A DNA stretch of 64,000 nucleotides from Shouchella shacheensis. Its GTDB lineage: Bacteria > Bacillota > Bacilli > Bacillales > Bacillaceae_D. The position numbers and the translations under genes were made by a program. Position 1 is the first letter of the stretch, and every line of letters begins with the position of its first letter. The notes below the pieces were generated by a model that was not told where the DNA came from, ran no database searches, and saw nothing but the letters and a program-made list of their open reading frames with translations. Positions 51,888-61,039 of this stretch are shown here, piece by piece. The DNA is taken from NCBI RefSeq assembly GCF_001484965.1, contig NZ_LLYY01000003.1:1-64000 (forward strand). Direction: 5' to 3'.

Positions 51888-52820
51888 CTATTGATGCATT
51901 AAAACCTCAGTCAATGGCGGAACAATTTGTTTCTTGCGAGAAACGACACCTTCAAGCATGGCCGTGTTGGTCGATAGCGACGTGTTAAACGCTTTTTCAA
52001 CAGCTGCTACTTCTTTTCCGAGAGCGAGAATCACAGAGTTGCTCTCAAGAATATCGGTTACAACAAAAACAAAAAGGTCGAGGTCTTTTGCCGCGATCGT
52101 TTCTTTGATCGTCGTTTCAAGCTCGCTTTGTCGCGTGAGCACGTCATTCGTGTCGACCGTGTTGACTTGAGCGACCTCCGCTTTATAGGAGCCCATCGAG
52201 AATTCCTTTGCGTCCAATGTTAGCAATTCGTTTGTGGTCTTCGATTGTACATCGGCTCCTGCTTTGAGCATATCCAGCCCGTACGTTTCGATATCGACTT
52301 CTGCAATTGCACTAAGTTCCTTGGCTGCTTGAATATCCTGGTCGGTGCATGTCGGTGATTTAAATAGAAGCGAATCCGAGACAATCGACGAAAGCATGAG
52401 CCCGGCGATGTTCTTTGGAATCTCCACATGATTTTCTTTATAAAGTTTGTTCAAAATGGTGGCTGTGCAACCCACTGGCTCCGCTCGGTAGTAAACAGGG
52501 TCGGTCGTTTCAAAGTTGGCAATCCGATGATGGTCGATTACCTCGGTCACTTGAACGTCCTCAATGTCAGAGACGCTTTGTTGGCGCTCGTTGTGGTCAA
52601 TGAGAATGACCTGACTGACTTCGTTTGCTGCGGTTTCGATAATGCGAGGGGCTTTTGTGTCAAAGGCTTCTAGCGCGAACGATGTTTCAGCACCGATTTC
52701 TCCAAGACGAACAGCCTCTACGTTTTCGCCGAGCTCACTTTTTAAGTGAGCGTAAGCGAGGGCGGAGCAAATTGTATCGGTGTCAGGATTTTTGTGACCG
52801 AAAATGAGTGTTTTGGACAT
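51888..52820 (-). CDS. ppaC: Manganese-dependent inorganic pyrophosphatase
   Basis: Family II (DHH) pyrophosphatase, 310 residues, hydrolyses pyrophosphate in the cytosol. The N-terminal metal motifs [13 protein letters not shown] (about 8-20) and DHNE / DHH ([18 protein letters not shown]) and the C-terminal substrate motif SRKK are present. AAAAGGAG lies about 8 bases before the ATG on the minus strand. Monocistronic. Confidence 0.96.
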   Translation of the reverse strand: MSKTLIFGHKNPDTDTICSALAYAHLKSELGENVEAVRLGEIGAETSFALEAFDTKAPRIIETAANEVSQVILIDHNERQQSVSDIEDVQVTEVIDHHRIANFETTDPVYYRAEPVGCTATILNKLYKENHVEIPKNIAGLMLSSIVSDSLLFKSPTCTDQDIQAAKELSAIAEVDIETYGLDMLKAGADVQSKTTNELLTLDAKEFSMGSYKAEVAQVNTVDTNDVLTRQSELETTIKETIAAKDLDLFVFVVTDILESNSVILALGKEVAAVEKAFNTSLSTNTAMLEGVVSRKKQIVPPLTEVLMHQ

Positions 52821-53095
52821 GATTCTAACTCCTTTTTTCTAAAGCTTGATAGATTCGTTTCTATAGTATCATGTTTCCTGACAATTTTCGAAGAATCGAA
52901 GAAGTCACGAAAGCGAACTCCCCCTTTCTTTTACCTTCTGTTACGCGTATAATAGACAAGGTGCTTGCCATAATTCGTTCAAAACTTCTTGACAGGATCC
53001 CGAATTCTCCGTGTAAGAGGACGCACCTTCTTTTGCGGATATGGTAAAATGCGTCTAGAATTGATGAGAATCGAAAGAAGGAAAAGAGGGGAACA

Positions 53096-54034
53096 ATGAG
53101 AAGTAGCGTAAAGGTAGATAAAAATGTTCAAAAAGCCTCTCTCGCTATACCTAAACAGGCTTACTCACATGTCTTAGCTGAAACCATTAAGACAGGTATT
53201 ATTAAATCAAATTTAATTGCTATGTTTGCAGGTCTTACGCTTGCTTTGTATACCATGGGCATGAGTCCACTTGAAAAGCTTACTGAAATCATTTTTGCGC
53301 TTCTAGGCTCCACGCTTGTGATTGGTGCGGCTGGCGCGTTTAATAATTTGTATGATCGCGACATTGATGCGATTATGGAACGGACCAAAAATCGCCCAAC
53401 TGTGACAGGAACGATGCAGACAAAACCAACACTCATTCTCGCCGTTTCTATGGCACTCATTGGACTTGTCGCTTTAGCCTTAGCGACACCGCTAGCTGCA
53501 CTCTTTGGCTTGATCGGCTTGTTTTTATATGTGGTGCCCTACACGATGTGGTCGAAACGAAGAACAATTTACAATACAGAGATTGGAAGCATCGGAGGAG
53601 CAATTCCGCCGCTGATTGGCTGGGCAGCGATTACTTCGGACATGCTTCATCCCGGCGTACTTGGGTTATTTGTGGTTATGGTTCTTTGGCAAATGCCACA
53701 TTTTTATGCGATCGCGATTCGTCGACACGATGAATATAAGGCAGCGAACGTGCCCATGCTTCCTGTCGTAAAAGGCTTTAAGCGCACCTACATTCAAACA
53801 AACGTCTATCTGGTTGCTCTGATTGCCGCTAGTTTTTTGTTTGCACCACTTTCCACAGGCATCGTAACGGTCGCCTTGCTGCTAAGTGTCGCTTGGCTCG
53901 TGCTAAGCATTGTGGGATATAGAAAAATGGCTCCTGTAAAGTGGGCAAAAACGATGTTTATCTTCTCGCTTAACCATATGACGATTTTATTCGCTACCAT
54001 TATTCTATACTCGTTCATTGGTTCATTCTTCTAG
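53096..54034 (+). CDS. ctaB: Protoheme IX farnesyltransferase (heme O synthase)
   Basis: 312-residue UbiA-family prenyltransferase that adds farnesyl to heme B for haem-copper oxidases. Nine helices; the prenyl-diphosphate motif NNLYDRDIDAIMERTKNRP (about 83-101) and the second Asp-rich loop (RRHDEYKAANVPM) are intact. It stands alone, not in a ctaABCDEF cluster, like the second Bacillus copy ctaO; which role it has cannot be told here. Heme-copper biogenesis is hinted at by nearby ccdC. Confidence 0.94.
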   Translation: MRSSVKVDKNVQKASLAIPKQAYSHVLAETIKTGIIKSNLIAMFAGLTLALYTMGMSPLEKLTEIIFALLGSTLVIGAAGAFNNLYDRDIDAIMERTKNRPTVTGTMQTKPTLILAVSMALIGLVALALATPLAALFGLIGLFLYVVPYTMWSKRRTIYNTEIGSIGGAIPPLIGWAAITSDMLHPGVLGLFVVMVLWQMPHFYAIAIRRHDEYKAANVPMLPVVKGFKRTYIQTNVYLVALIAASFLFAPLSTGIVTVALLLSVAWLVLSIVGYRKMAPVKWAKTMFIFSLNHMTILFATIILYSFIGSFF

Positions 54035-54040
54035 TCGGAC

Positions 54041-54071
54041 ACGGCGTCTTGCTTCGCGAGGCGCCGTTTTG
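54041..54071 (+). terminator. Terminator after ctaB
   Basis: ACGGCG / CGCCGT extended by partial pairs, then TTTTGTTT leading into repeat copy E. Confidence 0.85.
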
Positions 54072-54192
54072 TTTAGCTCCAGCGGGTAGAAGCGCCGTGA
54101 TTTTTCAGTCCTGGACCGAAATCCAAGACCGGGATTTCGAGTGCAGGCCTTCCAAAATTCGCGCTTTTGTGCGACCCACATGCGCTTTTCGG
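54070..54192 (+). repeat. Terminator-linked repeat, copy E
   Basis: Starts GTTTAGCTCCAGCGGGTAGA directly at the T-run of the ctaB terminator, ends CATGCGCTTTTCGG. Inner stem GAAATCC / GGGATTTC, next stem CCTG / CAGG. Confidence 0.88.
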
Positions 54193-54265
54193 ATTGTTTT
54201 CATATAAATCAGGGTTATACTAGAGATACAGGCTACAAAGGGGCCGATTTAGGGGGTGCCGTCTT

Positions 54266-54790
54266 TTGGAAACAAACGGGTTGCTGCTTGCAGCGACGAC
54301 AGTTTTGGCTGTTCTTATGGGAGGACTGGCCTTATTTATAAGAATGAAAGCAGCCAAAAAACCAACGTCTGCGAAGAAAATTATCCTGCCGCCGCTGTTT
54401 ATGTCGACAGGGTTCCTAATGTTTCTTTACGAACCTGTGAGACCATCGCTTTTTCATGTATTGGAGGCCCTAGTGGTCGGAGCGCTGTTTTCTCTCGTTC
54501 TCATTTATACATCTAGGTTTGAAATTCGGAACGGCTTTATTTATTTAAAGCGTTCAAAAGCGTTTGCTTTTATTCTTATTGCATTGCTTTTCATCCGCAT
54601 CATTCTGCGGATGGTTCTAGGACAAAGTGTAAATCCAGAAGAGCTCTCCGGGATGTTCTTTCTCCTCGCGTACGGCATGCTTGTTCCTTGGCGGGGGGCG
54701 ATGTTGATGCAATATTTGAAGTTAAAGCGCAGGCAAGAACTAGATGGGACACTTTCCCGATCCTCCGCAGAGCCAGCTCCCTTAAAATAG
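54266..54790 (+). CDS. CcdC-like membrane protein (DUF1453)
   Basis: 174 residues, about five helices, with the family signature PTSAKKIILPPLFMSTGFLM (about 34-53) and RFEIRNGFIYLKRSKAF. B. subtilis CcdC is encoded with cytochrome c maturation genes, but is not essential for it. TTG 54266 is taken as start behind AGGGGGTG (spacing about 10); a second TTG at 54281 is possible. No ccdA/ccdB here. Confidence 0.87.
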   Translation: METNGLLLAATTVLAVLMGGLALFIRMKAAKKPTSAKKIILPPLFMSTGFLMFLYEPVRPSLFHVLEALVVGALFSLVLIYTSRFEIRNGFIYLKRSKAFAFILIALLFIRIILRMVLGQSVNPEELSGMFFLLAYGMLVPWRGAMLMQYLKLKRRQELDGTLSRSSAEPAPLK

Positions 54791-54885
54791 TGAAGGGTTT
54801 TAGACAATGTTGTGTAAAGAATGAAAGCTGGCTTAGAAATCGTTATACTGATGGAGGGAGATTATTTTAGGAAGGAGGGAAATCG

Positions 54886-55251
54886 ATGTCGCCTAGAGTG
54901 CTCGAAATTTTTCAGGCGTCGCATGAAGGTTCGTGGGCGTTTCTCGCTATCTTATTTGTCGTCTCTTATTTTCTATACCGTGCAAATAAGAATCGGGCTG
55001 GGACGATCATTCAAATGATTCTGCGATTGTTTTATTTGATTATGATCGTTACCGGAGCTGGGATGTTGTATGGATATGGCTTCCCGACCATGTTTGTTGT
55101 GAAAGGAATCCTGGCGCTTGTATTGATTGGTTTTATGGAAATGACGCTTGCAAAGACCAAGCGTGGCGAGAGCGCGTTGGTTGGTTGGATTCTGGTTGTA
55201 GTGACGCTTCTGCTCGTGGTTCTTATGGGGTATCAAGTCATTTCTTTCTAA
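54886..55251 (+). CDS. yisL: DUF1516 membrane protein YisL
   Basis: 121 residues with four helices and the YisL pattern (HEGSWAFLAILFVVSYFLYR, GAGMLYGYGFPTMFVVKGIL). Function unknown. AAGGAGG lies 7 bases before the ATG. It follows the CcdC-like gene by 95 bases on the same strand. Confidence 0.87.
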   Translation: MSPRVLEIFQASHEGSWAFLAILFVVSYFLYRANKNRAGTIIQMILRLFYLIMIVTGAGMLYGYGFPTMFVVKGILALVLIGFMEMTLAKTKRGESALVGWILVVVTLLLVVLMGYQVISF

Positions 55252-55348
55252 AAGCTTGACCAACGAAAGCAGTTTCTAAGTTAAAGCTTCAAGCTAGAGA
55301 TCCAAATTGAGTGGCATAGTGGAACGATCAAAACCGGCAACAGAAAAT

Positions 55349-55392
55349 TAAAAAGACCATGAGATCTAAAATCGTCTCATGGCTTTTCTCTT
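55349..55392. terminator. Bidirectional terminator between yisL and the DinB-like gene
   Basis: AAAAGACCATGAGA / TCTCATGGCTTTT, 13 bp with one mismatch, A-run left and T-run right. Confidence 0.88.
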
Positions 55393-55401
55393 TGCTCCTT
55401 C

Positions 55402-55857
55402 TCACTGCAAGCGGTTGTGATAAAGCTGAACCGTGCGGTAGTGCATGCCTTCATGGAAAGCGACGAAGCTCAGTAGTTCACCAACCGTTTCAAATCGCTG
55501 GTCGAACAAAGTAAAGACCTCGGTAGCATCCGATTCCTTATTTCTCTCGAGCAAGGATTGAATTGCTTTCTTTTGGCTTGAGGAGACTTCCTTCAATTGT
55601 TCCAGTGTTGGTACATCTCCGCTCCAGTCCGTTGGGCTCGTCCCTTTATGGAAGTATTGTTGATAGGAAGCGGGGACGACGGGATCATAGTTCTTGGCAT
55701 GGGAGAGTAAATGATCGGCAATCACTAGGATATGCCCGTAGTTCCAGTGGATGGAGTTACTGAAGCCTTCTGGGATGACGTCTACATTCTCCTGAGTGGT
55801 TCGCGTAATGACTTCTTCATTAGCTTTACGCGCAAACTGAAACGCGTGTAGTGACAT
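55402..55857 (-). CDS. DinB-superfamily protein
   Basis: 151-residue four-helix bundle of the DinB/YfiT fold with a putative metal triad: His in IHWNYGHIL (about 38-46) and the two His of FHEGMHYRTV (about 134-143). Relatives include thiol transferases such as bacillithiol transferase; the sequence does not decide. AAGGAGG lies about 7 bases before the ATG on the minus strand. Confidence 0.87.
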   Translation of the reverse strand: MSLHAFQFARKANEEVITRTTQENVDVIPEGFSNSIHWNYGHILVIADHLLSHAKNYDPVVPASYQQYFHKGTSPTDWSGDVPTLEQLKEVSSSQKKAIQSLLERNKESDATEVFTLFDQRFETVGELLSFVAFHEGMHYRTVQLYHNRLQ

Positions 55858-56179
55858 GAGAATCCCTCCTTACTCTTCAGTATAACGCACATCAAATGGA
55901 AGCGCATTCTATTTGCCTGGGGGGATTTTTGTGTCAGGTGCTCATGGGATACAGTACACTGAGATACTGAGAGAGGCGGGGAAGGGATGGAACCGGAGTT
56001 AATGACTGCTTAGATTGGTGTTTTTAGCTAGCGCGATTCCCTTTATTAAGTATGTCCCCTCCTTCCTTAAATTCCATATTTACCTTTTAAACCAGAAAAA
56101 GGGACCCGTTGTTGCACTGGAAGTTCCTTTAGGATATAACTAGATGGGGGCAACTATGATAATAAAGGAAGAGGAATGT
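55858..56179. other. Gene-free gap
   Basis: 322 bases between the divergent DinB-like and PAP2 genes. I see short purine-rich tracts and several one-line open frames but no hairpin, riboswitch or operator that I can support. Confidence 0.5.
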
Positions 56180-56830
56180 ATGAAAAAACCATCCTATCTT
56201 TTGCTATGTAGTATGATCTGTTTGCTGGCTTTTATCGCAATGGCATTAACCTATGGCTCCCCTTTTCTTACAACGCTTGATTATACAGTGCTAGAAACGC
56301 TCGCTGAGAATAGACTGCCATGGGTAACCACGGTGATGCACGGTTTTGCCTTTATTGGTGGAACACGAATGGTTGTCGTGCTCTCGGTAATGCTCATCAT
56401 TTTCTTTTACTGGCGCCTTCGCTACAAGCGTGAACTCTTTTTGTTTGCCTTTGTTATGCTTTCGACGGCTGCTGCTAATACGCTATTGAAACAGCTCTTT
56501 CAACGATCTCGCCCGGAAATCTTCTTTCTTGTCGAAGAGCCAAGCTATAGTTTTCCAAGTGGTCACTCCATGGCGGCGATGTCACTGTATGGCATTCTCA
56601 TCTATTTGCTATGGCGACATATGAAGGCGAGGGGCTCAAAAGCGGCTCTTCTTTTTGCCGGGGTAGGAATGATCCTCACCATGGGTTTTTCGCGAATGTA
56701 TTTAGGCGTCCATTATTTTAGCGATGTGACTGCTGGCTTTTTATGCAGTCTTTCGATTTTGACGTTCTCGATTTGGGCGTTTTGGAAAACGGCGCCAAGA
56801 AAGAGGAAGGATGAACTAATCGGTAATTGA
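56180..56830 (+). CDS. PAP2-family lipid phosphatase
   Basis: 216-residue membrane phosphatase with the three PAP2 motifs: KQLFQRSRP, PSGHSM, and SRMYLGVHYFSDV. Six helices. In bacilli such enzymes act on undecaprenyl pyrophosphate or phosphatidylglycerol phosphate (BcrC/YodM types). ATG 56180 follows AAGGAAGAGG; the frame opens at 56144 but lacks a site. Confidence 0.88.
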   Translation: MKKPSYLLLCSMICLLAFIAMALTYGSPFLTTLDYTVLETLAENRLPWVTTVMHGFAFIGGTRMVVVLSVMLIIFFYWRLRYKRELFLFAFVMLSTAAANTLLKQLFQRSRPEIFFLVEEPSYSFPSGHSMAAMSLYGILIYLLWRHMKARGSKAALLFAGVGMILTMGFSRMYLGVHYFSDVTAGFLCSLSILTFSIWAFWKTAPRKRKDELIGN

Positions 56831-56885
56831 GAAAGGAGAGGTCCTTGCTATGGATCGTCTTCTTTTTTTTCTATCTTAAAGTTTC

Positions 56886-56900
56886 TGATTCTCATTATCA
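56886..56900 (+). promoter_or_regulatory. Upstream Fur box
   Basis: TGATTCTCATTATCA, 13 of 15 bases of the 7-1-7 consensus TGATAATNATTATCA; 48 bases upstream of the -35. Confidence 0.6.
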
Positions 56901-56947
56901 ATCTTGGATAAATCCTTATATTTTCAAAGGAAAATATGGAAACACGG

Positions 56948-56976
56948 TTGACCTTTCTCATTAAGGTCGGTAGAAT
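56948..56976 (+). promoter_or_regulatory. SigA promoter of the siderophore operon
   Basis: TTGACC, exactly 17 bases, TAGAAT. Predicted start near 56983, giving a leader of about 220 bases before yclN. Confidence 0.8.
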
Positions 56977-56987
56977 GTAAATACAAT

Positions 56988-57002
56988 TGATAATCAGTAT
57001 CA
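56988..57002 (+). promoter_or_regulatory. Fur box at the start site
   Basis: TGATAATCAGTATCA, 14 of 15 bases of the 7-1-7 Fur consensus, lying about 5-20 bases past the predicted start site, where Fur would block transcription. Confidence 0.85.
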
Positions 57003-57182
57003 TCATGTAACTCGTTCTAATTGTTCACGGGAATAAGCTAGAATCAGAGGGCGTTTTGAGACGAGAGCGATTCAAACGGTCAGCCAAAGTAATAAAAAAA
57101 GACTTCATCAACCTATATGATGATAATAATCTTATTACGTTCGTATGCGCGAATTTGACCTGAAAAAGGAGGAGCGAACAAA

Positions 57183-57200
57183 GTGCAGCTGTCATTTTGA
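57183..57200 (+). CDS. Five-residue leader frame (MQLSF) in frame with yclN
   Basis: GTG 57183 is 10 bases behind AAGGAGG, the only good ribosome site before yclN; it ends at TGA 57198, and ATG 57207 of yclN follows 6 bases later in the same frame. It could couple translation, or be the relic of a longer yclN start. Confidence 0.45.
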   Translation: MQLSF

Positions 57201-57206
57201 TCTGTT

Positions 57207-58160
57207 ATGAAAATTAAATACTTACTGCCGTTACTCATCCTTTTATCGATTATATCGGTATTTGTGGGAGTACAAGAAATATCACCCTTGGATCTTTTTA
57301 AATTAAATGATGACCAGGTGCAAACGATTCTTATCAGTCGGATTCCGAGATTGGTGAGCATTATCATTGTAGGCGTGAGCTTGAGTGTGTGTGGCTTGAT
57401 TATGCAGCAGCTTACACAGAATAAGTTTGTCTCTCCGACAACCGCGGGTACGATGGACTGGGCAAGACTCGGGATTCTCGTTGCGATTGTGGTATTTTCG
57501 CAGGCGAGTACGCTGGAGCGTATGTTTGTTGCTTTCTTGTTTGCGCTTGGCGGGACGTTTTTATTTATGAAGATTCTTGAGCGTATTCGCTTTAAGAACG
57601 TCATCTTTGTCCCGCTTGTTGGGATGATGCTCGGTAGCGTTGTGAACTCAGTCACAACATTTCTTGCGTACCGCTATGATCTGATTCAAAGCTTGTCCGC
57701 TTGGATGCAAGGGAGTTTCTCCCTTGTTCTTCGGGGCCGCTATGAGATTTTGTATGTTGGAATACCGCTTGTGATTGTCGCTTTCTTATTTGCGAATCGC
57801 TTTACAGTCGCCGGGATGGGGAGAGACTTTTCAACGAATCTCGGCCTTAATTATAAGCAGATCATGAATACGGGGCTGTTCATTGTCGCGCTTATCACTG
57901 CGACGATCGTGGTAACGATTGGATCGATCCCGTTTCTAGGACTGATCATCCCAAATATCGTCTCAATTATGAGAGGCGATAATTTGAAAAATAGCCTTCC
58001 ACACACCGCTTTGTTTGGAGCTATCTTCCTACTTGCGTGTGACATACTGGGGCGTATTTTGATCTATCCTTACGAGATACCGATCGGACTGATGGTAGGA
58101 GTCATTGGAAGTGCGATCTTTCTTTACCTTCTCTTAAGGAGAAATTCTCATGCAGCCTAG
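57207..58160 (+). CDS. Iron-siderophore ABC transporter permease (YclN-like)
   Basis: 317-residue FecCD-family permease, about nine helices, of a catecholate-siderophore (petrobactin) importer. It matches B. subtilis YclN in length and in segments such as CGLIMQQLTQNKFVSPTTAG and MRGDNLKNSLPHTALFGA. First gene of yclN-yclO-yclP-yclQ under Fur. The start is ATG 57207, which matches the YclN N-terminus, although the strong ribosome site is 34 bases away and belongs to the leader frame. Confidence 0.92.
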   Translation: MKIKYLLPLLILLSIISVFVGVQEISPLDLFKLNDDQVQTILISRIPRLVSIIIVGVSLSVCGLIMQQLTQNKFVSPTTAGTMDWARLGILVAIVVFSQASTLERMFVAFLFALGGTFLFMKILERIRFKNVIFVPLVGMMLGSVVNSVTTFLAYRYDLIQSLSAWMQGSFSLVLRGRYEILYVGIPLVIVAFLFANRFTVAGMGRDFSTNLGLNYKQIMNTGLFIVALITATIVVTIGSIPFLGLIIPNIVSIMRGDNLKNSLPHTALFGAIFLLACDILGRILIYPYEIPIGLMVGVIGSAIFLYLLLRRNSHAA

Positions 58161-59103
58161 ATGGATTTACACCATACTTATAGTAGCCTCAGTAGGTCTT
58201 ATCGCAACGTTTATGTTCATTGGGCTTAGCCCAGAAGGGTATGATTATGCTCTGCCGAGAAGGGCAAGAAGTATAAGTGCCATTATTGTTGTCGGTGCTG
58301 CGATTGCGTTTTCGACAATGATTTTTCAAACAATCACAAATAACCGCATTCTAACTCCGAGCATTATTGGGCTTGACTCGCTTTACATGCTGATTCAAAC
58401 GACGTTGATTTTCGTTTTCGGCACGGCTGGTCTTGTCGCCTTCAGCCAAGAAGCGAATTTCTTATTATCGATTGTGTTCATGATGTTATTCGCCCTGCTG
58501 CTATATGCTCTCCTTTTCAAGCGGGAGCAGCAAAATCTATATTTCCTCTTGCTTGTCGGGATTGTCTTTGGAACGTTGTTTTCCAGCCTATCTACGTTTA
58601 TGCAAGTGCTGATTGATCCGAATGAGTTTCAATCGATTCAAAACCGGATGTTTGCAAGTTTTAGCAACATTAATGAGGATTTATTATGGCTGTCGATCGC
58701 CATGATTATAGCAACGATGATCTATGTATGGCCGTATCTCAAATATCTTGATACGTTGTCGCTTGGTAGGGACCAAGCAATTAACCTTGGGGTTCCTTAT
58801 GATAAGGCAATCCGAAAATTTTTGATTGTGATTGCCATACTCGTCTCCGTTTCAACGGCACTGGTAGGACCGATTTTATTCCTTGGTTTGCTCGTCGTGA
58901 ACGTTGCACGTGAAATGATTCAATCGTTCAAACACACACAGTTGATTGCGGCTTCTATTCTAGTCAGCATTGTTGCACTTGTCGGTGGAACACTGATCGT
59001 GGAACGGGTATTTACGTATTCAACACCACTCAGCGTCATCATTAACTTTGTTGGAGGCACTTACTTTATCTATCTACTGCTTAGGGGGACAAAAAGCGAA
59101 TGA
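58150..59103 (+). CDS. Iron-siderophore ABC transporter permease (YclO-like)
   Basis: 317-residue second FecCD permease, partner of YclN in the membrane. Segments FSTMIFQTITNNRILTPSII and NLGVPYDKAIR are typical. Its ATG overlaps the yclN end by 11 bases, behind AAGGAG within yclN. It ends in ATGA overlap with the ATPase gene. Confidence 0.92.
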   Translation: MQPRWIYTILIVASVGLIATFMFIGLSPEGYDYALPRRARSISAIIVVGAAIAFSTMIFQTITNNRILTPSIIGLDSLYMLIQTTLIFVFGTAGLVAFSQEANFLLSIVFMMLFALLLYALLFKREQQNLYFLLLVGIVFGTLFSSLSTFMQVLIDPNEFQSIQNRMFASFSNINEDLLWLSIAMIIATMIYVWPYLKYLDTLSLGRDQAINLGVPYDKAIRKFLIVIAILVSVSTALVGPILFLGLLVVNVAREMIQSFKHTQLIAASILVSIVALVGGTLIVERVFTYSTPLSVIINFVGGTYFIYLLLRGTKSE

Positions 59104-59918
59104 CAATTGCACTTAGAAAAGAGTTGGAACTAGAAGCGCCCGTCGCGCAAACAGACACTGGCTTAGAAGTGAAAAATGTCACGAAACGATACGATGGAAA
59201 AAAGGTTGTTGACAATGTTTCGGTTTCCGTTCAAAAGGGGACGATTACCTCTTTTATTGGACCAAATGGAGCTGGAAAAAGTACGCTCATTTCCATGATT
59301 AGTCGCCTGACAAAGAAAGACGAAGGAGAAGTGTATTTTGAAGGCAAGGAAATTGATGACTGCAAAAGCAACGAACTTGCCAAGAAGATTTCTATTTTAA
59401 AGCAAGCGAACAACATCAATATTCGCCTCACGATTCGCGAGTTGGTGAGCTTCGGTCGTTTTCCTTACTCACAGAACCGCTTGACAAAAGAGGACTGGGG
59501 CTTTGTTGAAAACGCGATTGATTACATGTCTTTGCGCGATATTCAGGATAAATACTTGGATCAACTCAGCGGTGGTCAACGGCAGAGAGCGTACATTGCG
59601 ATGGTGCTCGCGCAAGATACCGATTATATTGTCCTTGATGAACCGCTCAACAACTTAGATATGAAACACTCCGTCTCGATTATGAAAACGCTAAGGAACC
59701 TTGTTGATGAGTTGGGCAAAACGATCCTTATCGTCGTTCATGACATTAACTTTGCCTCTTGCTATTCTGACAACATTGTGGCGATGAGGGATGGGCGCGT
59801 TGTGGAAGATGGGCGCTGCCACGATATCATCAACCCGGTGTCACTGCGAAATATATACGACATGGATATTAACATTGAAGAAGTAAACTGCAACAAAATT
59901 TGTGTCTACTTCACGTAA
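59100..59918 (+). CDS. Iron-siderophore ABC transporter ATPase (YclP-like)
   Basis: 272-residue nucleotide-binding subunit: Walker A GPNGAGKST (about 55-63), Q-loop, signature LSGGQRQR (about 156-163), Walker B YIVLDEP, H-loop VVHD. About 20 residues longer at the N-terminus than B. subtilis YclP. Its ATG overlaps the yclO stop by 4 bases (ATGA), so translation is coupled. Confidence 0.93.
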   Translation: MTIALRKELELEAPVAQTDTGLEVKNVTKRYDGKKVVDNVSVSVQKGTITSFIGPNGAGKSTLISMISRLTKKDEGEVYFEGKEIDDCKSNELAKKISILKQANNINIRLTIRELVSFGRFPYSQNRLTKEDWGFVENAIDYMSLRDIQDKYLDQLSGGQRQRAYIAMVLAQDTDYIVLDEPLNNLDMKHSVSIMKTLRNLVDELGKTILIVVHDINFASCYSDNIVAMRDGRVVEDGRCHDIINPVSLRNIYDMDINIEEVNCNKICVYFT

Positions 59919-60023
59919 AGGAGGTGGTTCGCCCGGTAGTGGTGACTGTTAAATAGAAATACGAAAGTGTTCATTCATAGAGGGGTCTAAATGGGAAAAT
60001 TACACATACAAGGAGATAGGGAA

Positions 60024-60986
60024 ATGAAGAAACATATGCTTTGGATGATGACTGCGCTCTCCGTTACGGGACTTGCGGCTTGTGGCGGTGATACAAATAC
60101 AGGGGCGGCGGAAGAGGACACTTCTTCAAACGAGGATGCCTCCCAAGAGACCATGACGGTAGAGCATGAGTTAGGGGAAACGGAAGTCCCAGTTAATCCA
60201 GACTCGGTTGTTTCCTTTGACAATGGGCTTACAGACTCTGTACGTGCACTTGATGGGAACATCACAGGGATTCCAAAAGCAAACAATGTGCCGGAATACT
60301 TGTCTGATTTTGAAAGCGATGAGTATGAGGATGTCGGTAGCCTTTTCGAACCAAACTTCGAACTCATCAATGAAATGCAGCCGGATGTGATTTTCATCTC
60401 TGGAAGAGCGTCTGATAGTTATGAGGAATTAAGTGAAATTGCACCGACCGTTTACATGGCCGTTGACAATGAAAATTACATGGAATCCTTTGAAGAAAAC
60501 ATGCACACACTTGGTGAAATTTTTGGAGCCGAAGATGAAGTGGAGGCGCAGCTTAGCGAGATTCACGCAGTAATCGATGATGTCAGAGAGCGTGCGGAAA
60601 ACTCGGATGAGAACGGATTAATTATTTCTGCGGATGAAGGGGCTGTAAGTGCCTATGGGGCAGGCTCGCGCTTTGGATTGATTCATGATGTCCTCGGAAT
60701 CACACCAGCAGATGATATTGATAGTCAGACCCATGGAGAAACAGTCTCATTTGAGTACATAGCCGAAACAAACCCTGGTTATTTGTTCGTGCTCGATCGA
60801 GGGGCTACGATAGGGGATGAAGCTTCCTCCGATCAGATTCTAGATAATGAACTCGTAGATCGGACAGATGCTGCGCAAAATGAAAACATTGTCCATATGA
60901 ATGGGGATTACTGGTATCTGAGTGGTGGCGGACTTGAATCAGTGCGCTACATGGTGGAAGAAATCGATGAAGGCTTTGAAGGATAA
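60024..60986 (+). CDS. Iron-siderophore binding lipoprotein (YclQ-like)
   Basis: 320-residue periplasmic-binding-fold lipoprotein (lipobox LAAC, then a Thr/Glu/Asp linker) that delivers ferric siderophore to YclNOP. The PBP family segments (VVSFDNGLTDSVRALDG, VIFISGRASDSYEEL) are clear. Mature part: about 72 acidic against 9 basic residues. ATG 60024 has AAGGAG 11 bases upstream; the frame opens at 59991 before the signal peptide. It ends at a strong terminator. Confidence 0.92.
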   Translation: MKKHMLWMMTALSVTGLAACGGDTNTGAAEEDTSSNEDASQETMTVEHELGETEVPVNPDSVVSFDNGLTDSVRALDGNITGIPKANNVPEYLSDFESDEYEDVGSLFEPNFELINEMQPDVIFISGRASDSYEELSEIAPTVYMAVDNENYMESFEENMHTLGEIFGAEDEVEAQLSEIHAVIDDVRERAENSDENGLIISADEGAVSAYGAGSRFGLIHDVLGITPADDIDSQTHGETVSFEYIAETNPGYLFVLDRGATIGDEASSDQILDNELVDRTDAAQNENIVHMNGDYWYLSGGGLESVRYMVEEIDEGFEG

Positions 60987-60997
60987 GGGTTACGAAC

Positions 60998-61039
60998 AAA
61001 AAAGCAGCTGCTCGGGCGAGTGAGTAGCTGCTTTTTTTG
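60998..61039 (+). terminator. Terminator of the siderophore operon
   Basis: AAAAAGCAGCTGCTC / GTGAGTAGCTGCTTTTT with mismatches, seven T, then repeat fragment F. Confidence 0.9.
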
